Of a stretch of 64,000 nt of DNA, positions 34,861 through 44,497 are shown piece by piece. The number at the start of each line of letters is the position of its first letter. Position 1 is the stretch's first letter. The notes under the pieces were generated by a model. It did no database searches. It saw only the letters and a list, made by a program, of their open reading frames with translations, and was not told where the DNA came from. The translations under genes and the position numbers were made by a program. The stretch is from Eupeodes corollae (taxonomy: Eukaryota > Arthropoda > Insecta > Diptera > Syrphidae): the NCBI RefSeq assembly GCF_945859685.1, contig NC_079147.1, forward strand, positions 307,332,485 through 307,396,484, in the 5' to 3' direction.

Positions 34861-35349
34861 TATATAAAAATCCAACAGTCCGGTTTTTCATAAAAAATAA
34901 AATCTACAAAATATAGTTCGTAAATTTGGTAAAAATTGATACGAGTACATATAGACAAACTTTTAAGCAAGACAAATCGACAGACGGGAGGGGAAGTTAT
35001 CAGTGTGGGTCGCATCCCAGCCTCTTTTTTTTTACAAAATCATTTAAAACTAAATATTTATTAGGTATTAAGAAGCCGGAAGGTAAGAAAATAAATGTGA
35101 AAAAAGGACCCAAGTTTTATTATAAGAGATCTTCAAAAATATCATAAGTTTCAAATTTACAAAGGTTTACCTCCTACATATCTCAGTAGTGTAATATCTT
35201 CGTAATTTTCAACAATAAAAATACATATTTGCTATGTTAACTGATTTTTAATTTGATGGATTCACAATAAAACTCAATAAAATTTTGATACAAAATTAAC
35301 AGAAAACTTGAAAAACCAACCAAATTTCGATTACGAATTATTTAATAGT

Positions 35350-36479
35350 AAAAAGCGCATTGGGGATAACTGATTACTTCCCATCCGTCATCGTTTGTCG
35401 AGTTTTCCTAAGACTTTAATAAAATATTGATAACAATATTTTGTGTAAGATAGAAAATTTTAAGATAATATCTTTCTTTTTGTTCATAACTTAAGTCGAA
35501 AACCATTTCTTATCAGTTTTTTTCTTGTTTTAGGTAGGTTTTCATGTTTAATAAAAAAGAGTTGTCACTTGAATTTTTCTAAAAAATTAACTAAATGTAT
35601 GCAACAATATTTTGCATAAATGATAAAATGAAATTGATTTTAATATAAATATTTGTTTGCACCCGAGATGTTAAGTCTAAATCCAATTTTTACCAATTTG
35701 AGAATAATATTTTTTAAGTTCTTATTTTGTACAAAACATCGAAATTGGATTTTTCTAAAAAGATAATTTTTCGATAACAACAAAGTAATGCATTATAATT
35801 TTGAAGTCAATACCATCATTTATTCTTAAGGTATTCGAATCGATCATCTGTTTTTACCAATGTTGTGTAGTATTTTTTGTAGATTCTTATATTTGCTAAA
35901 GTTGAAATCACAGAAAGGCTTCTTTAGCTAAAACAAAAGGAAAGGTTAAAAATGTTGGAGTTGGTTAATAAATTGGTTAATATTTAGATAATTTCTACTA
36001 AGTCACAATACTTTAACATTTAAGCCTTTAAGAAAAGTTTGTTTGAAATTTCGCGCTAATAGTTACAAGATAAAACTAGTATGAAGGCAATGCATTTTAT
36101 CATTGACTCGATATTGGAATCGATGTTGTACCAACTTTTAGTAGTGTTTTTAAGGCTTTTATTTTTGTAAGAATAATAATGCTTCCATTTTTCTTAAAAT
36201 TTTACCAAATGAACATGCATTTAATTTTTTTAAAAGTCTCTTTTGCATATTTTGATGTTATTATCTGAAAACGAAATTTATTTGAAGTCGATATTTTATA
36301 CTGGTTTAAGAGATATTGACAGAGAAAAATGTTATCCACAACATACGAATGTACTACATATTCACGCAGAGACATCTTTCTTAAATTCTTTGCTTAAGAT
36401 TCTATTGACCTTTAAATGTCGGGAAGTGTCAAAATTTTCAACTCGACAATTCTGACCGAATACAATACCTTCCTAGGAA
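35350..36479 (-). mobile_element. Satellite-core element, copy G (old, diverged)
   Basis: Plus-strand order is GATAACTGATTACTTCCCAT, CGTCATCGTTTGTCGAG, diverged reverse monomers (TTCATAACTTAAGTCGAAAA; TTGAAGTCGATATTTTATAC), AGAGACATCTTTCTTAAATTC, ATTTTCAACTCGACAATTCT, then ACCTTCCTAGGAAAAG at the hairpin end. These are the landmarks of the family at lower identity, in the same orientation as copies C and D. A fragment of about 320 bp separates it from copy A. Confidence 0.7.
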
Positions 36480-37560
36480 AAGTCAACAGTTGCAATTGTT
36501 AAGAATAGCTCCCATAGCACACTGTCAAAATCAAAAGTTCATTTATGTTAAAACCTAAGACACACAGACAAATAGAAAAGAATTTGAGAGAAGATTTCCG
36601 GTTGAAATAAAAGGAAAACAGTTCTTTAAAGTAATCCACATTCTTGCAGTCCTCTTGAACAAAGGAATCTCTATATATGACATAATGTCTCTGTTACCTT
36701 CTTTTCTAATTGGAATTATTATTATATTTTTTTTCTGAAGCAGAAAAACAATATTGGGCCTCATCATTTTACTTTTCACACACATCGCTCACAAAAGATG
36801 TGATTTATCCGAGGTGTTACAATATCATATGACTGGGAGGCTGTCGACGCAATGACAGGCGATAAAATTTGTCAATCTGAAGGCAACTTGACTTTCGTTA
36901 TAAACACCCACTCCCGCTCGACAGTCGGCCTCTTTCTACTGACAGACGAGTTTCCACACAATTTTCACTTGATTACCTCCATTACAATTGTGCAATTAAA
37001 TGCACTACTGAATATTTACCTTCTTCTCCTGCTCTCGTAGTCGTTGTTGTCATAGCCTCTGCTGACAACCAACAATGTCGTCCCAGACAGATCAACAGTA
37101 AACGAGAGACGAAAACGAAGAAGTCAAAGCCGCCACTGTACTCAACTCTCGAGCATCGCAACGGGCCCCAGGAATTAACTGAAATGGAGAATAATAATTC
37201 TCAAGTAATTCGTCGCATGTTCATATGCATCACACAATACATATCCCTCTTCCTTGCTCTCATAAAACAACCTTACCTACACTTTTACTGTCTCATTGCA
37301 TGCATCCCTCAGGGACTCATATTGTATATAACGATAAAGGAAGCAGCATGGGCTAAGGTGACCTGCCTTACCGGCAAAGAGCGGGCGGGATGGTAAAGAT
37401 GTTGTATTGTTGGTGCTGGCAATAAAGCATGTTATGTTAGTTCAAGTAATGTGCAAAACAGCTCGCATATATCACCTCTGGAGGGGCTCACCGTTATTTG
37501 TGAGTGAGCACAGAAGGTATATGGTGCGGGGGAGGATAGGATCAACTTTTCCAACTCCAC

Positions 37561-37612
37561 AGTCGTCCTCGTGCTCGTCCTCGTCGTCTTCGTCATCATC
37601 ATCGTCATCGGG
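37561..37612. repeat. GTC/CTC-rich tract, arm 1
   Basis: Imperfect (GTCCTC)n/(GTCATC)n. It is largely complementary to the GACGAG-rich tract at 37716-37776, so the pair could fold into a hairpin with a loop of about 100 nt. Confidence 0.7.
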
Positions 37613-37715
37613 TATGATACAAAGCCTTGTATCGCAATGCACATGGAACATGGGTTAATTTAACTAGTCCCAGAGATATGGGTTTGGTTTGTGAGCTTCT
37701 GCTGCAGCAATGACG

Positions 37716-37776
37716 CACCTAGGACGAGGACGAAGACGAGGTCGAGAATCAGGACGACGACGATGAAGTCGACGAC
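37716..37776. repeat. GACGAG-rich tract, arm 2
   Basis: GAGGACGAAGACGAGGTCGA and further GACGAC units, complementary in character to 37561-37612. Confidence 0.7.
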
Positions 37777-39314
37777 AACCAAAACTACGTTGCAGAGTTG
37801 GAGATGGAGTTGGAGGTTTCTACTCCTCGTATCGTTATGCCACTGCTGTGTGCTGTTTTATTTATTTGCTTTTTGCATTTGAATTGCATGAATATGTAAG
37901 TTTCCATTTTTAGTAGCTTCTTGTTGTGTCTCCTGAGTCCTGATATATCATTACTCATAGTACCCACACAACAGTCAGGGATGACAAATTACTTCGTAGG
38001 AGGTATTCTTCCTGATAACACTCAACATAATAGAAAGGAGCACATGAAAAAAAGGCTTAAATACGTAGAACTTATAGGACATCCTTTAAATTAAACTGAC
38101 TTATTGTGGGAAGATAAGAAGAACTAACTAAGTTGTGTGGGGAAGATCCTAACTTTGGTTAAGTACAAAATTTGAACTTGCATTTCCATCCCTGACCAAA
38201 ACACACAACCGGGAATCAAAATGGAAAAGGATGAAGTCGAAAAGATAGAAGAACAGAGAATAAGAATTGCAATTGCAAGTTTATGAATAATTTTGCAAGC
38301 CCACCGCAATGACTTGTAATCTGACAGTGGTGAGGTGAGTTCTTATACCAGCCATGCAAAAATAAAAACTCTGGTGGTAAGTAGGTGGCTTAGAGGGTAG
38401 AGTTGTTTAACAGGAAGGGGCAGAAATGTCATTTTATATAAACCTGCCACATATAAAATGTTGGGGGTTCAAATGGTGGACGATTTTATGAAAATGAAAA
38501 TGAATGCCGCAATTTTGTGGCAAAAGATAAGTTAGTTATTCAGTAGATATACAGTTATTTTTTTTTCTTCTATTTTCTTTTCTGTCTATTATTGTAATTA
38601 TTATGTCTATGGCCTGATATTAACTTTACATAAAGAAAAAAACTGATGATGTCCCGACCGAGTTGCAAAGGACACAAGTTAATTTATCATTTCAGTTCGA
38701 GTTCACTTTTGCACATTGACAATAACGCGAATTATATGTACAGCAGACAATTTTCTTTTGTTACCTGTCAAAATTGAAGGTGGACATTTTGAATTATGGA
38801 GTAGCTGTCATGTTTTTTTTTGTATAACGAAAAAACAGAGGGAAATGGTAATTTGTTGCAAATTAACCTGAAAAAAAATGTATTAGTTTTGGAAAAAAAC
38901 ATGAGTAAGGATGAGAAACTATAATGACTGTTTTACTTCACCATTTGAATAGGCTAAGAAGAAAGATCGAACAAATGTTGACAGTTCTTATTATATTTTA
39001 CAATTTTTTGAAATAGCAAGGCCTTTTTTGGGGTGATAAAGCTGCACATTATCCTTCAACCCCCTTTAATGCTCTTCGGCTTGTTTAAAGTCCGGTGGAA
39101 TCAAATCTGAAAATTTTGATTTTTAAATCGAGTACGGCCAAGACACGTGGGGTAAAATGCTGGTAAAAATAGGCGTACAGAAACAGTTGTGTTCAGATTA
39201 CAACTACATCATTTTGGCACGTTCTTCAAGTATTTGTATTTACTGAAATGATTGGAATAGGTCAAGTTGTTGAAATGTTATGCTGTCGATTTTTTTCAAA
39301 TATCATGTGTCTGT

Positions 39315-41930
39315 ATATACATAAGGGTGGGACGAATTTCAATCTTTTGGATTTTTAACAGGGCTCAGCGGATAAAAGGTGGTAATTGGTCCCGTAACCT
39401 TATGCGTGAAGTTTAATTTTAATCTTTCAAGCCTAAGTGCCTCCGGATTTTTGTTAAAGTTTTGAAGGAAAGCTGAATTTTGCCTTAAAATCTCACATTC
39501 TTTGCTCCACTTATTTTTATCAGATTTCACTAGAAGTGAGGCCTGATTTTTTGGTAAAACCTTTCAAAAACTGAATAATATTACTATTATAATGTATAAC
39601 ATCATTCTTAAATCAAAACATCAATTATTGTTCGTATTTATTGGGAATCATTATTTATTTGAATAAATTTCAAACCGCGCGCCCATCGGCCATATTTAAT
39701 TTTAATTTTCTAAATTCAAACGTAGAAGAAGAAGAAAATTAAATAAATATTTCTCATCATTTCTTTTACTAAGTCCGTTTGTTTGCTTTTAAATTTGAGA
39801 AAAAAGGTAATTTTGAGCTATTAATACATCCGATTGTTATTGATTTCATTCTGTGTTAAGTTATAGAAAACGTTTATTTGTTTTGTGTGATCAAGAAAAT
39901 AGATCGCACTCAAAATAGTTAGAAGTGTCCTTTATTTAGTTATATTGGTGAATTTAAACACAAAATATTGCCAACCTAAGAAGAGGTTATGCAGTTTTAT
40001 AAGTGGACCCGACACAAATTAAATACCAAAGAGAAACTAAAAAAGAACCAACATATAAAGAAATAGAAGCTGGGGAAGTTGCAAAATTGGCAGACGTATG
40101 GGCGTAATCTTCTATTCTTATACACTAGAACCGAAACAAATCAAGGTTAATGCTACAAACATATCATTTAAATTGCAAAATCTTTATCAAGTCTCACCCA
40201 AAAATACCGGAAAAGATGAGTTGGAAGAGTTTCGTGTAAGAAGCAAACTGTTATTTGGCTTGCAAATGCCAAAACTAACTGAAATGTACTTGTTCGAAAA
40301 ACAAAAAAGTACCTGTTAGGGGACGTAATTTCATAATAGAAAAGCGAACAACAAAAGTGATGACAAAAGCGCTGAAAAGAAAATCGTTACGAGAAGAGAA
40401 AAAAAAAAAGCTTAACTGTGTACGAAAAGGTTTGAATCCGGATGTGTCCAAACGGATTGCGAGGAACCAAAATTTCGAATTGGATTGGCGACTCCCAGTG
40501 ACTGAATCAGCGAGCACTTCTAAAATTTCAGTTGATTTGGCTTTAATTTCAAAAACATGCATTAGATTTGAAGTGTCAGACAGGGCGGGAGCAGCCATTG
40601 CCTCAGCAGTTCTGCATACATCGACAGACAAAATAACAGACACAAATAAGATGCGTCGAGAAAGACAAAAATTCAGGCAAAATGTGATTTCACAACAAAA
40701 CTGTTTCACTGCTTCCCGCATTTTTCTTTGATGGAAGAAAGGAACAGACTTTAACTTTATCTGAAAAAGATGGCAAAAAATACAGACAACGCATACTTGA
40801 GGAACACATTTCATTAATAAAAGAACCCGACGTGAAGTTTTTAGGCTACATTGCAACTTCTTCAGGCACTGCAAAGTGTATAGAACAAGAAATATTCAAT
40901 ATTTTATGAATGTAGATATATTAATGTTTAATTAAATTTCAATTGGATGTGATAGCACAAATGTAAATGTTGGTAAAAACGGCGGATTCATAAAGATGCT
41001 GGAAAAAAAAATAAGCCATTGCAGTGCATCATTTGTTTATTGCATTTGATTGAGCTATGATTTAGGCATCACTTTCAACATATTGATGGCAGTTCTTCTG
41101 GGCCACAGGCGTTATTGGCAAAGAACTCGAAAAATTTGAAAAAATTACAATTAACTCAGTTCAAACCTATTCCGACGAACTTACCTGCACTTTCTGCTGA
41201 TGATATTAGCACAGACCAAAAATACTTGAACAGAATAGTTAAGGCAGTTTCATCCGGCATAATTCCTAGTGATTTAGCAAAAAATCACCAAGCAAAATGA
41301 ACCATACACGATGGCTAACTCGTGCCAACAGAATTCTTCGGCTTTATGCTTCAACAGAGTCTGCTTCTGCAAATCTTATCACCCTTGCAACGTACATCGT
41401 CAAGGTTTACGCTCCGGTAAGGCTTTCTATTAAAACTCAAACCAAATATCAGCCACCATATTAAAAAGCTGCTATTGACCCAGTTATTCAAAGGAACAGC
41501 TATTTCGCACATCCGAAAAACTTATTGCTTGCAATGATCACAGATCCCCAGCCACACATTCCTGAATTAACTAGTCATCGAATTTTAAGAGCTAGACCAA
41601 CAACTTCAAAAAATTGGGCCTGTTCCAAGTCCCGAATGTAAATTTCAATGCTTCAACATGATTCAACCTTTTGAGTTGGCAAGACAAAATTATTGAGACA
41701 CTAATATTAAAATCCATAACCGAAGAATGTTTGTTGAACAAGAAGTCGATGGAAATTTAGATTGGATGCGCCTTCCTTGTGACACTCAAGTTGTTGAACG
41801 GGCAGTAAAGGCTGTAACTGAAGCTTCAGTTACTTTGTGTGATAGCTTAAGCAAACAAGGATTCATCGAAACACAGATGGAAAGCCGAAAATCTATGCCA
41901 GAACTCGTGTGACCCACCCTAATATACATA
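39315..41930 (+). mobile_element. AGGGTGGG DNA transposon (hAT-like), copy 1
   Basis: Left end AAGGGTGGGACG begins at 39323. The right end, read inward on the minus strand from 41921, is TAGGGTGGGTCAC, giving a short imperfect inverted repeat with an AGGGTGGG core. The flanks carry ATATACATA at 39315-39323 and 41922-41930, an 8-9 bp direct repeat. The unit is thus about 2.6 kb. Inside is a degenerate plus-strand gene of a multi-copy arthropod protein type that I recognise but cannot name. The TSD size and motif layout point to a hAT-related superfamily, which is inference. Confidence 0.75.
40150..41912 (+). pseudogene. Degenerate hAT-like transposase of the AGGGTGGG transposon
   Basis: Frame-shifted plus-strand readings give, in order: a Cys cluster C-K-C-x(5)-C-x-C (Cys codons at 40261, 40267, 40285, 40291) followed by KVPV; FEVSDRAGAAIASAVLHTS and NKMRRERQKFRQN; LGYIATSSGTAKCIEQEI; IGCDSTNVNVGKNGG (Asp codon 40951-40953); DDISTDQKYL; NHTRWLTRANRILRLYAS (RW at 41309-41314); RNSYFAHPKNLLLAMITD; and PCDTQVVERAVKAVTEA (Glu codon 41796-41798), ending at 41912. 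An Asp near the start, a Trp in an RW motif and a late Glu in an ER motif is the hAT catalytic layout. At least six frame breaks make it dead. The 199-residue open frame on the opposite strand (40275-40874) is a shadow. Confidence 0.7.
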
Positions 41931-42162
41931 CATTTTTCAAACTAGGGGCTATTTCTTACGGAATTGTTCCCATCTTTAATATTGGTTAAAGTCAATTCAT
42001 TCAAAAGTATCCCTTAGACTGTATGTACATCGAGAATTAAGTTTCTGGCTTCTAGAGGATCTTGACTCTCATTCGAATGTGCAGTATTTTAAATAACAAG
42101 GAGAAGTGAAGAATTATGGGCCTATCAAAATATGATCGAGACAAGCTGACATAATTAACAAG

Positions 42163-42468
42163 TGTAAGAAATATTAATTGAAACACCCTATTTTCTTATA
42201 TAATACTCTTAATAATAGTTACCGTATTTTATTTACATTTAAGAACTTCATTATGATGTTTAAATCCAACAATCGTTCGATATTACAGCTTTTTCTATTA
42301 CCATGATATTATGTATGCGTTTTCGTAGCTGTACCAAAACTTCTAATATAAGTATACCAATTGTAAACTATTTTTAAGCTAGTCAGTTGCAATAAAACCT
42401 TTATTATCGAAGCATCGTTTGTCTACTTATTTTATTTGGTTTTGCATTTTCACTCCGTGCCCCTTATA
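42163..42468 (+). repeat. 5' LTR
   Basis: Begins TGTAAG and ends CTTATA. The normal TG...CA end is therefore replaced by TG...TA, and the inverse of the last six bases (TATAAG) differs from the first six by one base. Contains TATATAATAC near 42198 as a possible TATA region and a polyadenylation signal AATAAA at 42391-42396. Confidence 0.95.
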
Positions 42469-42486
42469 ACCTCAGAAGTGGGATAA
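42469..42486 (+). promoter_or_regulatory. Primer-binding site
   Basis: ACCTCAGAAGTGGGATAA follows the LTR directly. TCAGAAGTGGGA matches the complement of the insect tRNA-Leu 3' end; the first bases are less exact. Confidence 0.65.
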
Positions 42487-42640
42487 AGTACAGTCACGTA
42501 AATTATTTTAACAATTTCAATTAATGTGCCAAAAGTTATGAATTTATGAAAGTTTATGTTACGAATTTTATTTAAAACAAAAGTTATTAAGAAAACACTT
42601 ATTTGGCGATTTAAAGTTAATTTAATAAAGTGCTGTAAGA

Positions 42641-44497
42641 ATGACTTCACGAGCTTTACGATTTATTGAAATCGCCAATGTGCAACAACTAAAGGATAAG
42701 CTGGCTGAAATTGGGCTTTCAACAAATGGACTTAAGTCAGCGCTAAAAATTCGACTGCAACAAGCAATTACACAATTTGAAGAATCCCAACTTGAAGATC
42801 TTTTCCCGGCAGTTGAAATTATTGATGACGAAAACTCAGAGGAATCTTCGCAGCTTGAGGAGGAAAATCGATTGGTGTTGCAGCAACTCGACAGTTTAAG
42901 GCTAATTGTTGCAAGAAAAGAGGAAATTCGACAGCTTCAGATAAAATTAGCTGAACTTAGTCAACATGGTGAGACGAATAATTCAATTTTTTCATTTAGA
43001 GATTTTGAGGATTCTCTACCAACTTTCTCCGGCGATGACAATTTCCCGGTGCTGAAGTGGATCAAAAGCATTGAGGAATCAAAACTTATATATAAATTTG
43101 ATGACGCAAAATGTTTTATATATGCTCAACGTCTACTAAAGGGAACTCCGAAACTCTTTTTAAGATCTGCATCATGTCGCTCTTGGAATGAATTGAAGAC
43201 AGCTCTAATCAGTGAATTCCAACAAGACACCTCAGCATCTGATGTACATAACACCTTACGAAGTAGAAGAAAGCGAAGAGACGAGAACATCCAACAATAT
43301 GTGCTCATCATGCAAGAGATTGCAAGCTCAGCTGATATCGAGGAGCAAGATATCATTAACTATATCATTAAAGGTATACCAGACACGATGTCTAACAAAC
43401 AAATTTTACTTACAGCGAATAGTATTACGGATCTCAAGAGAATTTTGAGAAAGTACGACAAAATGAAGACGTCCGAGTTCCAACCAACGTCATCAAGCTA
43501 CAAAACAGTGACGATTGATACCAAAACCCCAGCTCCCAACACAGTCTCCAGAGGCAGAGTGAGATGTTTCAACTGCAATGACTATGGCCATGTGCTCACC
43601 AGCTGTCCGAAGCCACGCAGAGAGAAGGGTTCATGTTTTCGATGTGGCCAAATGGGTCATATGATAAAAAATTGTCCTCAATCAGCAGTGTGTGTCTTGG
43701 ATGATTTAGACATCGCCGAACAACAACATCGATCTACTTTTTTAGACGATTTCCATGGAACTTTTAAATACAATTTTATCAGCGATGAGTCAGAACCTAT
43801 CACCACCAAATTGGAAGCCAAAACATTGATTGACACTGGAAGTCCAATCAATTTCATACAACAACAATATTTACCGCCTTACCTGATGACGTCGATCGAC
43901 TCTTCAATGCATGACTACGTGGGAATCAACAATAGTAAAATGATTATTTTTGGTAAGGTTTATTGCAACATTGAGATAAATAACTTTAATTTTACGAATA
44001 TATGTTTATATGTTGTTAAAAAAGACACTATGAAAAATATAATTATTTTAGGCAGAGAATTTTTACAAAAAAGCAATTTAAAATTTTCATTAGATGATAC
44101 AAAATTAAGTTCTTTGCAAAATGATAATTCCGAAGTATGTGATTTTAATGAAGAGATTTTAAATATCGATACATTTGATTGTCGTGACGATAAAATAACT
44201 TTAAAAATTAATGACAATTTAAGCCTAGAAGAGAAAAACAGAATTAGAGATTTAGCTTTTGGAAATGTTTCTTATACTAGAGTTTTTAATGAACTTAATG
44301 AAAATGAAATCAAAATGCGTATAATTTTAACTGATACGAACAGTGTTTTTAATTGTGCTCCGAGGAGATTACCACATGCTCATAAAGTAGAGCTTCAGAA
44401 AATTTTAGATGAGCTGTTAGAGAAAAAAATTATTCGAGAAAGTAACTCGCCGTATGCTTCGCCCATAGTTTTGGCTAAAAAGAGATCGGGTGGGTGA
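42641..44497 (+). CDS. Gag-protease polyprotein with N-terminal SAP-like motif
   Basis: ATG at 42641 opens 618 codons. Residues 14-43 (LKDKLAEIGLSTNGLKSALK core) fit the SAP helix-turn-helix consensus, a DNA/chromatin-binding motif. Residues of about 65-108 are a Glu/Gln/Leu-rich probable coiled coil. Capsid-like sequence follows (LPTFSGDDNFPVLKWIKSIE). Two zinc knuckles of form C-x2-C-x4-H-x4-C lie at 309-322 and 332-345. The protease active site LIDTGSP has its Asp at residue 398. The last 50 residues already enter the RT domain (SPYASPIVLAKKRSGG), and the frame stops at 44495-44497. The next frame overlaps by 8 bases in +1 phase. The product packages RNA and processes itself. The SAP motif suggests nuclear or chromatin tethering (inference). 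Confidence 0.9.
   Translation: MTSRALRFIEIANVQQLKDKLAEIGLSTNGLKSALKIRLQQAITQFEESQLEDLFPAVEIIDDENSEESSQLEEENRLVLQQLDSLRLIVARKEEIRQLQIKLAELSQHGETNNSIFSFRDFEDSLPTFSGDDNFPVLKWIKSIEESKLIYKFDDAKCFIYAQRLLKGTPKLFLRSASCRSWNELKTALISEFQQDTSASDVHNTLRSRRKRRDENIQQYVLIMQEIASSADIEEQDIINYIIKGIPDTMSNKQILLTANSITDLKRILRKYDKMKTSEFQPTSSSYKTVTIDTKTPAPNTVSRGRVRCFNCNDYGHVLTSCPKPRREKGSCFRCGQMGHMIKNCPQSAVCVLDDLDIAEQQHRSTFLDDFHGTFKYNFISDESEPITTKLEAKTLIDTGSPINFIQQQYLPPYLMTSIDSSMHDYVGINNSKMIIFGKVYCNIEINNFNFTNICLYVVKKDTMKNIIILGREFLQKSNLKFSLDDTKLSSLQNDNSEVCDFNEEILNIDTFDCRDDKITLKINDNLSLEEKNRIRDLAFGNVSYTRVFNELNENEIKMRIILTDTNSVFNCAPRRLPHAHKVELQKILDELLEKKIIRESNSPYASPIVLAKKRSGG

Larger units (their letters stand above)
32965..35025 (+). 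mobile_element. Satellite-core element, copy A (most complete)
   Basis: Both family ends are present. The left end is the hairpin AACTTCC-CATA-GGAAGTT (32965-32982) followed by ATTGTAATGGGTCCGATTTG. The right end is GGGGAAGTTATCAGTGTGGG, then TCGCATCCCAGCCTC at 35025. Order inside: a conserved leader; GATTTTTAGAAAGATGTCTG; an ACGT-rich microsatellite; TAGCTCAAGAACCAGAAGAG; CTTACGAACCAAAAACGCTA; about eight tandem monomers of roughly 172 bp; then the right-end block. The flanks are T runs on both sides (ATTTTT|AACTT... and CCTC|TTTTTTTTT). There is no coding capacity, so it is non-autonomous. The layout (end hairpin, short subterminal inverted repeats AACTTCCC/GGGGAAGTT, tandem core, insertion in T-rich sites) recalls Helentron/HINE elements. 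That class assignment is inference. Confidence 0.85.
36480..39314. other. Non-coding, probable host sequence
   Basis: No supported exon. Contains the CTCGTC/GACGAG tracts listed separately and TGGGG/GGTGG patches. Open frames here (up to 90 residues, both strands) follow the simple repeats. Confidence 0.45.

Noticed and set aside
40275..40874. 199-residue minus-strand open frame
   Set aside because: It lies antisense to the AGGGTGGG transposase relic, whose plus-strand motifs explain the sequence, and has no recognisable domain.
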